From positions 248,001 to 312,000 of the forward strand of contig NZ_CP072610.1 in NCBI RefSeq assembly GCF_021029445.1: DNA of 64,000 bases. The letters are read 5' to 3'. This stretch comes from Pseudomonas wenzhouensis (lineage in GTDB: Bacteria > Pseudomonadota > Gammaproteobacteria > Pseudomonadales > Pseudomonadaceae). Below, one piece after another: positions 8,468 to 16,483 of the stretch (within the stretch, counting starts at the first letter, position 1; each line of letters begins with the position of its first letter). The notes under the pieces were generated by a model. It was given only the letters and a program-made list of their open reading frames with translations, had not been told where the DNA came from and did no database searches. Position numbers and translations under genes: made by a program.

Positions 8468-9418
8468 CTACAGGGCAAACGGCAGTGGCAGGTCGACCCG
8501 CTGGCGTTGCGCCAGGCGCCGTTGAAATTCAGCCGGATCATGAATCAGCACTTCCTGCCCGGCGAATGACGCGGCGGCGATCAGGCGTGACAGCCAGAAA
8601 CGCACGCAGGCCACGCGCAGCATGACCGGCCACAGCTCCGCTTCGGCTGCGGTGAAGGGGCGCAGCGTCGCATAGGCGCCGAGCAGTGCGCGGGCGCGGG
8701 CGCCATCGAGGCTGCCGTCTTCGTGCGAGCACCAGTCGTTGAGGGTGATCGCCAGGTCGTAGAGCATCGGCCCCGAGCAGGCATTGTAGAAGTCGATCAC
8801 CCCGGCCAGGTGGTTGCCGTCGAACAGGGCGTTGTCGCGGAACAGGTCGGCATGCAGATTGGCCCGGGGCAATGCGAGGATGCGCGGCTTCGACGCGGCG
8901 ATCTCGGCCAGTGCATCACGCAATAGTGGCTGAGCCTCGTCATCGAGCTTCAGTGCCTGGCTCGGGCCTTCGGCCAGCATCCAGTCCAGGCCACGGTCAC
9001 TGCGCCGCTCGATGGGCGCGTCACGGGTGGCCAGGTGAATCCGTGCCAGCAGGCCACCCACCTCCTGACAGTGATGGGCGTTGGCCTCGCGCACATGCTT
9101 GCCGGACAGCCTTGGCTGCAGCAGCGCCGGTTTTTCCGCCAGGCTGCGCAGCGCCTCGCCGTCCTGCGTGCGCAGGGCGTAGGGCACCGGCAGGCCGGCA
9201 TCGTGGAGTACGTCGAGCAGTTCGATGAAAAACGGCAGGTCGGCCACCGGGCCGCGTTCGACCAGGGTCAGGACGTACTCGCCCTGTTCCAGACTGACGA
9301 AGAAGTTGCTGTTTTCGCTGCCCGCCGCAATGCCCTGGAAGTCACGCAAGCGGCCAAGCCCATAGGGCGCCAGGAAGACTTCGAGCTGATGACGCTCCAG
9401 GGGGGTGAATACCGACAT
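8468..9418 (-). CDS. thrB: Homoserine kinase ThrB (APH-fold type)
   Basis: A 316-aa kinase of the aminoglycoside-phosphotransferase fold used by pseudomonads for homoserine, unlike the GHMP-type ThrB of enterics. N-terminal SENSNFFVSLEQGEYVLTLVE carries the ATP-site lysine-equivalent region. The catalytic loop is LPRANLHADLFRDNALFDG (HxDxxxxN), followed by GVIDFYNACSGPMLYDLAI with the metal-binding aspartate. It phosphorylates L-homoserine in threonine synthesis. It lies 16 bp after the DUF2782 gene and is probably cotranscribed with it. Confidence 0.94.
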   Translation of the reverse strand: MSVFTPLERHQLEVFLAPYGLGRLRDFQGIAAGSENSNFFVSLEQGEYVLTLVERGPVADLPFFIELLDVLHDAGLPVPYALRTQDGEALRSLAEKPALLQPRLSGKHVREANAHHCQEVGGLLARIHLATRDAPIERRSDRGLDWMLAEGPSQALKLDDEAQPLLRDALAEIAASKPRILALPRANLHADLFRDNALFDGNHLAGVIDFYNACSGPMLYDLAITLNDWCSHEDGSLDGARARALLGAYATLRPFTAAEAELWPVMLRVACVRFWLSRLIAAASFAGQEVLIHDPAEFQRRLAQRQRVDLPLPFAL

Positions 9419-9434
9419 ATCAGACCTTAATGAC

Positions 9435-9719
9435 TTACCAGCTAAAGATTTCCCACGAGGGGATCAGCATGTCCGGATCGTCCGAACGTACGAAGTTGCC
9501 GTCGCTGCCATCGGCGCGCACGAGAAAATAGGGTTTGCCGTTCTTCGGGATCACCTTGATGGCATAGAGGAAGCCATTGACCCGGTATTCCTGAATGGTG
9601 CGGTCGCCGTCCTGGCGGATAGTCACATCGGGATCGGCAGACACCGGATCTTCGGCGTGAGCGGCAAGTGACACACAGGCCAGCAGGCCGACCAGCAACA
9701 AGCGATTGACTGTACCCAT
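9435..9719 (-). CDS. DUF2782 periplasmic protein
   Basis: A 94-aa protein with a signal peptide ([22 protein letters not shown], cleavage before EDPV) and a short beta-rich domain with [20 protein letters not shown], which identifies the DUF2782 family. Function is unknown. It is conserved next to thrB and polA in pseudomonads. A 16-bp gap to thrB suggests one transcript starting in the gap opposite polA. Confidence 0.88.
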   Translation of the reverse strand: MGTVNRLLLVGLLACVSLAAHAEDPVSADPDVTIRQDGDRTIQEYRVNGFLYAIKVIPKNGKPYFLVRADGSDGNFVRSDDPDMLIPSWEIFSW

Positions 9720-9794
9720 GGTAACCTTGCTCCTTCGTTTTTTACCGATGCAGCCATTCTACCGCTGCACCCGCCGAAAAGGTTGATCCCGCGC

Positions 9795-12590
9795 ATGAGC
9801 CAAGCCCCTCTCGTTCTGGTCGACGGTTCCTCGTATCTGTACCGCGCCTTCCACGCCCTGCCGCCATTGACCACCTCCAGGGGCATGCCCACCGGAGCGG
9901 TGAAGGGTGTGCTGAACATGCTCAAGAGCCTGCGCAAGCAGTACCCGAACAGCCCCTTCGCGGTGGTCTTCGACGCCAAGGGCGGCACCTTTCGCGACGA
10001 GCTGTTCGCCGAATACAAAGCCAATCGCCCGTCCATGCCGGACGAGTTACGCGTCCAGGTCGAGCCGCTGCATGCCAGCGTGCGTGCCCTCGGCCTGCCG
10101 CTGCTGTGCGTCGAAGGCGTCGAAGCCGATGACGTGATCGGCACCCTGGCGCGCCAGGCCGCCGGGGAAAAGCGCGATGTGGTCATCTCCACCGGCGACA
10201 AGGACATGGCGCAGCTGGTCTGCCCGCACGTTACGCTGGTCAACACCATGACCGGAAGCGTCTACGACGCCGATGGCGTGAAAGAGAAATTCGGTGTCGG
10301 GCCTGAGCTGATCATCGATTACCTGGCGCTGATGGGCGACAAGGTCGACAACATTCCCGGCGTGCCCGGTGTGGGTGAGAAAACCGCGCTCGGCCTGCTG
10401 GTCGGTGTCGGCGGTGGCCTCGACGTGATCTACGCCAACCTCGACAAGGTGCCCGAGCTGCCGATCCGTGGCGCCAAGGGTTTGCCGGCCAAGCTCGAGG
10501 AACACCGCGAAATGGCTTACCTGTCCTATCAACTGGCGACCATCAAGACCGACGTGCCGCTGAATATCGAGATCGACTCGCTGCATCCCGGCGAGCCGGA
10601 TCTGGCTGCGCTGGTCGAGCTGTACGGCGAGCTGGAATTCAAGAACTGGCTGGATGACCTGCTGCGGCAGAACAAGGCGCTGGCGGCCAAGGCTGCCGCG
10701 CCGGCTGGCGATCTGTTCGCCGAGCCTGCTGGCGAAGCCACCGAGCAAGCGCCAGAGGCAGAACCAGCCAGTGTTGGTGATTACCAGCTGGTGCTGGAGC
10801 AGGCGCACTTCGACGCCTGGCTGCAGAAGCTGGAACAGGCCGAGCTGATCGCCTTCGACAGCGAGACCACCAGCATCGACGCCCAACAGGCGCAACTGGT
10901 CGGCCTGTCCTTCGCAGTCAAGGCTGGTGAGGCCGCCTACGTGCCGCTGGCCCACAGCTACATGGGCGTGCCGCAGCAGTTGGATCGTGATGCAGTGCTC
11001 AAGGCGCTCAAGCCGATCCTCGAAGACCCGGCCAAGGCCAAGGTTTGCCAGCACGCCAAGTACGACATCAACGTCCTGGCCAACGCCAGCACACCGATTA
11101 CCGTTCAGGGCGTGGCCTTCGACACCATGCTCGAATCCTACGTGCTGGACTCCACCGCCACTCGTCACGACATGGACAGCCTGGCGCTGAAGTACCTGAA
11201 CCACAGCACCATCCGCTTCGAGGACATCGCTGGCAAGGGTGCCAAGCAACTGACCTTCGACCAGATCGCCCTGGAACAGGCCGGCCCCTACGCCGCCGAG
11301 GACGCCGACGTGACCCTGCGCCTGCACCAGGAGCTGTGGAGTCGCCTCGAAGCCGTACCCTCCTTGGCCAAGGTGCTGCGCGACATCGAAATCCCACTGG
11401 TACCGGTGCTGGCGCGTATAGAGCGCAATGGCGCGCTGGTCGATGCCAAGCTGCTCGGCGAGCAGAGCGTGGAGCTGGGCGAGAAACTGGTGGAGCTGGA
11501 GCGCAAGGCGTTCGAGATCGCCGATGAAGAGTTCAACCTGGCCTCACCCAAGCAACTGGGCGTGATCCTCTACGAAAAACTCGGCTACCCGGTGATCAGC
11601 AAGACCGCCAAGGGCCAGCCGTCCACCGCCGAAGCGGTGCTCGCCGAACTGGCCGAGCAGGACTTCGAGCTGCCTAAGGTGCTGATGCAGTACCGCAGCC
11701 TGAGCAAGCTCAAGAGCACTTACACCGATAGACTGCCGGAGCAGATCAATCCGCGCACCGGGCGTATTCACACCAGCTATCACCAGGCGGTGGCTGCCAC
11801 TGGCCGCCTGTCGTCGAGCGACCCGAACCTGCAGAACATCCCGATCCGCACCGCCGAAGGAAGGCGTATCCGCCAGGCCTTCGTCGCGCCCAAGGGCTAC
11901 AAGCTGATGGCGGCGGACTACTCGCAGATCGAGCTGCGCATCATGGCCCACCTGGCCAAGGACGAAGGCCTGCTGGATGCCTTCCGCCATGACCTGGACG
12001 TACACAGGGCCACTGCCGCCGAGGTGTTTGGCGTGGCGCTGGAGGAGGTGACCAGCGATCAGCGGCGCAAGGCAAAGGCGATCAACTTCGGCCTGATCTA
12101 CGGCATGAGCGCCTTCGGCCTGGCCAAGCAGATCGACGTCGAACGCAAGGAAGCGCAGGCCTATATCGATCGTTACTTCGCCCGCTATCCCGGCGTGCTG
12201 ACCTATATGGAAAGCACCCGCGCCCAGGCCGCCGAGCAGGGCTACGTGGAGACGGTCTACGGTCGCCGCCTGTACCTGCCGGAGATCCATGCGCAAAACC
12301 AGGCCATGCGCAAGGGCGCCGAGCGCGCCGCGATCAACGCGCCGATGCAAGGCACTGCAGCTGACATCATCAAGCGCGCCATGATCAAAGTGGACAACTG
12401 GCTGCAGGACAGCGGCATCGACGCGCGCATCATCCTGCAGGTGCACGACGAACTGGTGCTGGAAGTGCGTGAAGACCTGATCGACGAAGTCAGCGCCCAA
12501 CTCAAGGGGTTGATGAGCGGCGCAGCGGAGCTGGACGTGCCACTGCTGGTGGAAGTCGGCGTTGGCGCCAACTGGGATGAAGCCCACTGA
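9795..12590 (+). CDS. polA: DNA polymerase I
   Basis: A 931-aa family A polymerase (start ATG at 9795, [13 protein letters not shown]). Residues 1-~300 are the 5'-3' FEN-type exonuclease ([43 protein letters not shown]). Residues ~320-520 are the 3'-5' exonuclease with acidic residues in [11 protein letters not shown] and the KYDINVL region, so proofreading looks intact. The polymerase domain shows motif A ([13 protein letters not shown]), motif B ([19 protein letters not shown]) and motif C ([11 protein letters not shown]). It fills gaps in repair and removes Okazaki primers. The 3' neighbour is the ErsA-like sRNA, mirroring the polA-sRNA arrangement of other gammaproteobacteria. Confidence 0.98.
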   Translation: MSQAPLVLVDGSSYLYRAFHALPPLTTSRGMPTGAVKGVLNMLKSLRKQYPNSPFAVVFDAKGGTFRDELFAEYKANRPSMPDELRVQVEPLHASVRALGLPLLCVEGVEADDVIGTLARQAAGEKRDVVISTGDKDMAQLVCPHVTLVNTMTGSVYDADGVKEKFGVGPELIIDYLALMGDKVDNIPGVPGVGEKTALGLLVGVGGGLDVIYANLDKVPELPIRGAKGLPAKLEEHREMAYLSYQLATIKTDVPLNIEIDSLHPGEPDLAALVELYGELEFKNWLDDLLRQNKALAAKAAAPAGDLFAEPAGEATEQAPEAEPASVGDYQLVLEQAHFDAWLQKLEQAELIAFDSETTSIDAQQAQLVGLSFAVKAGEAAYVPLAHSYMGVPQQLDRDAVLKALKPILEDPAKAKVCQHAKYDINVLANASTPITVQGVAFDTMLESYVLDSTATRHDMDSLALKYLNHSTIRFEDIAGKGAKQLTFDQIALEQAGPYAAEDADVTLRLHQELWSRLEAVPSLAKVLRDIEIPLVPVLARIERNGALVDAKLLGEQSVELGEKLVELERKAFEIADEEFNLASPKQLGVILYEKLGYPVISKTAKGQPSTAEAVLAELAEQDFELPKVLMQYRSLSKLKSTYTDRLPEQINPRTGRIHTSYHQAVAATGRLSSSDPNLQNIPIRTAEGRRIRQAFVAPKGYKLMAADYSQIELRIMAHLAKDEGLLDAFRHDLDVHRATAAEVFGVALEEVTSDQRRKAKAINFGLIYGMSAFGLAKQIDVERKEAQAYIDRYFARYPGVLTYMESTRAQAAEQGYVETVYGRRLYLPEIHAQNQAMRKGAERAAINAPMQGTAADIIKRAMIKVDNWLQDSGIDARIILQVHDELVLEVREDLIDEVSAQLKGLMSGAAELDVPLLVEVGVGANWDEAH

Positions 12591-12600
12591 TGCCCCGGTT

Positions 12601-12621
12601 GCCGCAGCGCAACGCTGCGGC
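12601..12621 (+). terminator. Stem-loop just after polA
   Basis: GCCGCAGCG-CAA-CGCTGCGGC is a perfect 9-bp stem with a 3-base loop, 10 bases after the polA stop. No T-run follows, so it is either an imperfect terminator or an mRNA 3' stabiliser. Confidence 0.5.
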
Positions 12622-12691
12622 AGCTCTAAGGCTGGGCTTTCGGGTAATCAACAGGCGGTTTCTTATTGCAAATGGTTTTTAAAAAAATCCT

Positions 12692-12719
12692 GAACTTTCC
12701 GCGAAGCCGCCCGGTCAGA
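12692..12719 (+). promoter_or_regulatory. Sigma-22 (AlgT/RpoE-type) promoter of the ErsA-like sRNA
   Basis: GAACTT (12692-12697), 17 bases, then TCAGA (12715-12719) fits the envelope-stress sigma consensus GAACTT-N16/17-TCTGA with one mismatch. It sits about 7 bases before the proposed 5' end of the sRNA. ErsA is known to depend on sigma-22 in P. aeruginosa. Confidence 0.75.
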
Positions 12720-12725
12720 GTTCAT

Positions 12726-12855
12726 GAATGGCCGTTAAGCCCTTCAATGCTCCTTTGTTGTGTTAAGTGTTGGCAGACATCTGAACCCCGCCCTAGCGGT
12801 TCAGACCTTGAACCCCGAACTTCCCCCTCCCCATACGAAGCTCGGGGTTTTTTTT
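12726..12855 (+). ncRNA. ersA: ErsA-like envelope-stress small RNA
   Basis: The interval between the sigma-22 type promoter and a strong intrinsic terminator is about 130 nt, close to the ~132 nt known for ErsA, and lies immediately 3' of polA as ErsA does. Visible structure: a 7-bp hairpin CTGAACC/GGTTCAG (12781-12787 with 12798-12804), then the terminator hairpin whose loop holds an unpaired C-rich stretch (CTTCCCCCTCCCC, 12821-12833). C-rich single-stranded seeds of this type pair with Shine-Dalgarno regions; ErsA targets described in P. aeruginosa include algC and oprD. The 5' end is estimated from the promoter. Identification rests on locus, promoter class and structure, not on a sequence search. 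Confidence 0.8.
12811..12855 (+). terminator. Intrinsic terminator of the ErsA-like sRNA
   Basis: AACCCCGA (12811-12818) pairs with TCGGGGTT (12842-12849), extended by CTTC/GAAG across a small bulge. It is followed by an uninterrupted run of eight T (12848-12855), a textbook Rho-independent terminator and Hfq-type 3' tail. Confidence 0.9.
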
Positions 12856-12856
12856 G

Positions 12857-13047
12857 CCTGGAGAAAAGTGCCGGATAAATGTTCTGCCGAGGGGCTGGAG
12901 AGCGTTTCTTGGATTCGCTCTCAAGTCAAAACGGAGTAGCAGCTTAATGGGATGTGCCTTGGGCATCGAATGTTGTCAAAACGGCTTTGCCCGAGGGGGG
13001 GGGGGGTGATTACCAGCTTTCAGTGGGTGTCATACGGGCTGGCCTGC
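12857..13047. other. Non-coding junction between ErsA and the PilZ gene, with a 12-G tract
   Basis: No ORF with coding character is seen. It contains a hairpin GAGAGCG/CGCTCTC around 12899-12923 without a T-run, a direct repeat GTCAAAACGG (near 12925 and 12975), and a homopolymer of 12 G at 12995-13006. This is where gene order departs from the usual polA-ErsA-engB. Confidence 0.6.
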
Positions 13048-13380
13048 TCAGAGCCTGGCCAGCAGGCTTTCCAGTGCCCGTGCCTGATCGTCGGCCAGGT
13101 CGATGATGTGGAAACCGGCCCAGCAATGCTGACCATCGGCGCCGGGGCGGCTCCACAGGCAGTCTGCACCCAGGTGTACTTCCTGGGCGTCGATATCGCC
13201 GGATGTACAGACCAGGCGGCATTCCAGCACGGCATCGACCTTATGCGGCGTATCACTGAACAGCATGAAACCATCGGCAGACAGGTCGACGATACGCCCC
13301 AGGCGTTGCCCGCTGTTGAGGTCGAAAACCTCCAGCTGCATCTCGGTGCCATGGCGGCTGTGTTGGCGACGCTCTTCCAT
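13048..13380 (-). CDS. PilZ-domain protein, putative c-di-GMP receptor
   Basis: A 110-aa single PilZ domain. The two c-di-GMP motifs are present: an N-terminal RRxxxR-type element (ERRQHSRH, residues 3-10) and the DLSADGFMLFS element matching D/NxSxxG (about residues 32-36). Together they predict real ligand binding. It ends near the 12-G tract and lies 9 bp downstream of the DUF1631 gene, so the two are cotranscribed; the PilZ protein may tie the DUF1631 protein to c-di-GMP. No effector partner is otherwise visible. Confidence 0.9.
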   Translation of the reverse strand: MEERRQHSRHGTEMQLEVFDLNSGQRLGRIVDLSADGFMLFSDTPHKVDAVLECRLVCTSGDIDAQEVHLGADCLWSRPGADGQHCWAGFHIIDLADDQARALESLLARL

Positions 13381-13389
13381 GGAAATTCC

Positions 13390-15726
13390 TCAGCGGGGTT
13401 CGGCCGTGCGCCCGGTGAAACGCTGCAGCACACGGTAGATGGCAGTCAGCGCGCGATCGACCAGGGGTGTCGCGCGTTCGGGGGTGACGATGCGGGCCAG
13501 GCCCTTTTCCATTTCGCTGGCCAGCAGGGTCAGTGGCTTGATCGCTACACGCTGACCACTGTTGTCGACGAACATGTAGTTGTGCGTGGTCGGGCTGAAC
13601 CAGGAGAGCTTGAGTACGCGGCTGCTACTGCCCCCGACGAATTCGAACCAGGTGCCGAACTCGACAGTGGCCAGTTCCTTGGCCAGCGTTTGCGCACGCG
13701 CCGAGAGCTTGCTGCGTGAAGGCGCCTGGCGCGCGAGGTCGACGTCCTCACCGAGCATGGCGCCGAGCGGGCTCTGCGGCAGTTCCGGTTTGAGTTGTGC
13801 CGCCAGCTGCGGCTGCTTGGCCTGTACCGCATGCTGGCAGGCGACGATGTCCTGCAGCAGACGGCGAATTCCGTCTTCGTGGTAACCGCCCAGTAGCTCC
13901 AGGCCTTTGCGCAGGTCGCTGAGCATGGGCACGCGTATTTCCTGCAGGCGCTGCCTGTCGTCGTCGCCGAGCGGCATGCCGCTCCAGGCCAGTTGTTCGG
14001 CTAATTCACCAGCGCGTTGCCATTCTGGGCTTTGCTCGCCATGGCGCAGCAGGACGAACACCAGTACGTCGGCCCAGGTCAATTCCAGGAAATTGCGGAT
14101 GATGGCGGGCAGGTCGCGTTGCTCGACGCATTGGCGCACCACTTCCAGCGCCTGCTCGCGAGCACCAAGCAGGCGATCCCGGCCCTTGGCCGCTTCGACC
14201 GCGCGACGCTCGCGCAATTCGACCTTGTGGCGCAGGGTTTCGACGTACTCGTTGAATTCCTCGATCAGGCTGTCGAACAGTCCCAGGTCGCCGCTGAAGC
14301 CATGTATGACCCGCTCGACCACCCACTGCATCTTGGCCAGCAGCCCGCGTTCATCGCCCTCGCTGCCATACAGGACGCCGGCCTGAGCCATGTTGTTGAG
14401 CAGACGCCGCGCCGGATGATGGTGCTGGGTGAACAGTGCCTTGTCCTGCAGGGCGATTTTCAGATAAGGCGTATGCAGGTGCGAGAGCGTGGTCTTGCAG
14501 GCATCCGGCAGGTTCTCGTCATCGAGGATGAAGTCGAACAGCATGCCGACCAGATCGATCACGTCGGCTTCCTGGTCGGACACCTTGCTGTCGCCTGGCA
14601 GGCTGCTGTGGGCTTCGAGCTGCTGTTGCAGATCGGCCTTGAGACCCTCCACGGCCTGCGGCTTGTGCAGGCGCTGGGCCAGATCACTGGCCGATTGCTG
14701 CTGCATGCGGTTGAGCGCCGCGAGCAGCTCGCTGGCGCTGTAGGTACGGCTGGCTTCGCGCGGGGAGAAGCTGACGATGCTGCGTGTGCCACCCAGCAGT
14801 GGCGCATCCGGGTGACTGTGGCGATGTTCGTCGAGCAGGCTGGACAGGCCGCTGAACAGTGCGCCTGGGTCGCTTGGTGGCGGTGCACTGAGATCCAGGT
14901 CAGATCGCGGCGTATCGACGACCGGATGGCCGGATGTGCCTCGTGGCTGAGTCTGACTCTGTGCGCCAGCCTGAGGCGTCTGAGGTTCGCTCCCACCGGG
15001 TTGCGGACGGTTTGGGCTCGCTTTCAGTTGTGCGCTGTACTTGAGGTTCGGCAGTACGCCGGCGTCTATCAGGCGCTGATTCAGTGCGGCATAGAGCGCA
15101 TCGAGGCTCTGCATCACATGCCGGTCGAAAAGCATGTAGAGGATGGTCTTGATCTGCAGGGGAAAGGGGCAGGGCGCCAGGGCATCACGAAACGCCTGGG
15201 CGATGGCCTGTGGGCCGAAGGGATTGCTGTCTTCGCCAAGCTTCTGGCCATTGTTGAGCAAGGCCAGGCGTTGATCCAGCGCGAACAACTGCTGCGTACA
15301 GCGCGCCTTGACCCGGCTGACCATATTGGTGACCTGCAGGGTCTCTTCATAATCGTCGTTCTGGACCAGCGTCAGTTGTTCCGGGTCGCTGTTCGCTACA
15401 GCCGGGTGCTGCAATTTGCCGTCGAGGAAACTGGAGAAGTTGTTGGCGATGGTCTGATGGTAGCTGCGCTCGATCTGCGGACGCTGGCGACGAATTTCGC
15501 GCATGTTGTCGAAGAACAGCGTTTGCACCTTGTTGTTCTCGGCCTTTTCCGCGCATTCGAACAGGGTGTCGTCGACCTGGCCGAACACGCCGCCGAGGTG
15601 TTCTGCCAGGCGGTTCATCACCAGCTTGCGGCAGACCTGCACCAGATCGCTGAAGCGTGGCTGTATGCCACGGCTGGCGAGGCTGACTACCTTGGGGTCT
15701 GATGGGGGCTTGCCCTGGGTGCTCAT
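13390..15726 (-). CDS. DUF1631 family large cytoplasmic protein
   Basis: A 778-aa protein recognised as DUF1631 from its N-terminal region (RFSDLVQVCRKLVMNRLAEH and the FDNMREIRRQRPQIERS stretch) and C-terminal ESVE/GE-type helical repeats. It is soluble with no signal peptide or membrane segment. A low-complexity Pro/Ser/Gln linker spans about residues 245-300. The last ~110 residues include FEFVGGSSSRVLKLSWFSP and YMFVDNSGQRVAIKPL, a small beta domain reminiscent of PilZ-like folds without the RxxxR motif. Some annotations call members thymidine phosphorylase, which nothing here supports. Function is unknown; pairing with a PilZ gene suggests c-di-GMP signalling. Confidence 0.85.
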   Translation of the reverse strand: MSTQGKPPSDPKVVSLASRGIQPRFSDLVQVCRKLVMNRLAEHLGGVFGQVDDTLFECAEKAENNKVQTLFFDNMREIRRQRPQIERSYHQTIANNFSSFLDGKLQHPAVANSDPEQLTLVQNDDYEETLQVTNMVSRVKARCTQQLFALDQRLALLNNGQKLGEDSNPFGPQAIAQAFRDALAPCPFPLQIKTILYMLFDRHVMQSLDALYAALNQRLIDAGVLPNLKYSAQLKASPNRPQPGGSEPQTPQAGAQSQTQPRGTSGHPVVDTPRSDLDLSAPPPSDPGALFSGLSSLLDEHRHSHPDAPLLGGTRSIVSFSPREASRTYSASELLAALNRMQQQSASDLAQRLHKPQAVEGLKADLQQQLEAHSSLPGDSKVSDQEADVIDLVGMLFDFILDDENLPDACKTTLSHLHTPYLKIALQDKALFTQHHHPARRLLNNMAQAGVLYGSEGDERGLLAKMQWVVERVIHGFSGDLGLFDSLIEEFNEYVETLRHKVELRERRAVEAAKGRDRLLGAREQALEVVRQCVEQRDLPAIIRNFLELTWADVLVFVLLRHGEQSPEWQRAGELAEQLAWSGMPLGDDDRQRLQEIRVPMLSDLRKGLELLGGYHEDGIRRLLQDIVACQHAVQAKQPQLAAQLKPELPQSPLGAMLGEDVDLARQAPSRSKLSARAQTLAKELATVEFGTWFEFVGGSSSRVLKLSWFSPTTHNYMFVDNSGQRVAIKPLTLLASEMEKGLARIVTPERATPLVDRALTAIYRVLQRFTGRTAEPR

Positions 15727-15843
15727 GGACTGTCCTGGCTACGTCGTCGGCTGGCGCGTCCTGCGTCGTGCTGCAGTTCGATGCTATCTATAGTAGTTCA
15801 TAGTCTGGCTGCAAAGCATTGTCATAAAAGCAGTTTGCAGGGG

Positions 15844-15871
15844 TTGACAGGGGGAATTTGCTACGTAAAAT
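15844..15871 (+). promoter_or_regulatory. Sigma-70 promoter of the tRNA operon
   Basis: TTGACA (15844-15849), 16-bp spacer, TAAAAT (15866-15871), then a GC-rich discriminator (GGCGCGCC). A perfect -35 with a GC discriminator is typical of stable-RNA promoters under stringent control. It lies 60 bp before tRNA-Asn. Confidence 0.8.
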
Positions 15872-15930
15872 GGCGCGCCTCTAATGCGGTAAAGCGAAAG
15901 CCAAACGCAGCAGAGCTGGAAGACCGAAGT

Positions 15931-16006
15931 TCCGCGATAGCTCAGTCGGTAGAGCAAATGACTGTTAATCATTGGGTCCCTGGTTCGAGTCCAGGTCGCG
16001 GAGCCA
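15931..16006 (+). tRNA. tRNA-Asn (GTT)
   Basis: 76 nt including an encoded CCA. Acceptor arms TCCGCGA/TCGCGGA pair; the anticodon GTT is at 15964-15966 in loop CTGTTAA; the T-loop is GGTTCGAGTCC. It is the first gene of a three-tRNA operon. Confidence 0.98.
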
Positions 16007-16015
16007 ACTTCCAAT

Positions 16016-16092
16016 CGGGGTATAGCGCAGTCCGGTAGCGCGCTTGCTTTGGGAGCAAGATGTCGGGAGTTCGAATCCCCCTACCCCGACCA
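16016..16092 (+). tRNA. tRNA-Pro (TGG)
   Basis: 77 nt with encoded CCA. Acceptor CGGGGTA/TACCCCG; anticodon TGG at 16050-16052 within loop TTTGGGA; T-loop AGTTCGAATCC. It starts 9 bp after tRNA-Asn. Confidence 0.98.
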
Positions 16093-16097
16093 TTTTT

Positions 16098-16173
16098 GGG
16101 TCGTTAGCTCAGTTGGTAGAGCAGTTGGCTTTTAACCAATTGGTCGTAGGTTCGAATCCTACACGACCCACCA
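16098..16173 (+). tRNA. tRNA-Lys (TTT)
   Basis: 76 nt with encoded CCA. Acceptor GGGTCGT/ACGACCC; anticodon TTT at 16131-16133 in loop CTTTTAA. It starts 5 bp after tRNA-Pro, and a long hairpin follows. Confidence 0.98.
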
Positions 16174-16178
16174 TATAC

Positions 16179-16213
16179 AACGATGAAGCCCGCCTAGTGC
16201 GGGCTTCGTCGTT
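16179..16213 (+). terminator. Terminator hairpin after the tRNA operon
   Basis: AACGATGAAGCCCGC (16179-16193) pairs with GCGGGCTTCGTCGTT (16199-16213) around a 5-base loop, with one internal mismatch. The following sequence is only moderately T-rich. Confidence 0.75.
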
Positions 16214-16349
16214 TCTGTGTTTCACGCGGTACAGGCCGCCTCGCATTGCCGCGGCCGCGCTGGCTGCTTCGCCTAGGTGCGCCATGCGCACCACGGGCAA
16301 CCGACTGTCTGCAGCGGCAATTCCAACATTCTCCGTGCGGACGCTTCAG

Positions 16350-16411
16350 CTCGTAGGGTGGGCTTTAGCCCACCCGCTGTGGTGGACGTGGGCTGAAGCC
16401 CACCCTACGAG
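16350..16411. repeat. Palindromic repeat pair (GTAGGGTGGGCTTTAGCCCAC type)
   Basis: Two inverted copies face each other: CTCGTAGGGTGGGCTTTAGC at 16350 and its near reverse complement ending in CACCCTACGAG at 16411. Each copy is itself a hairpin. This is the form of dispersed intergenic repeats in pseudomonads. The rest of the 310-bp gap between tRNA-Lys and ndh shows no gene. Confidence 0.75.
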
Positions 16412-16483
16412 ACTTGCTTGTTTCCCTTCTATCGCTTGCGGGACGGGGGAGGCGGGCATCAGAAGGCCGCATGGCGGCCGCTA

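Noticed and set aside
12601..12621. Classical Rho-independent terminator of polA
   Set aside because: The stem is perfect but no T-run follows, so it is listed only as a stem-loop.
13390..15726. Thymidine phosphorylase annotation for the DUF1631 protein
   Set aside because: No phosphorylase motifs are visible; the name seems to be a propagated error.
15931..16173. tRNA cluster as an integration site of a genomic island
   Set aside because: No integrase, no direct repeat of a tRNA 3' end, and flanking genes have ordinary Pseudomonas codon use.
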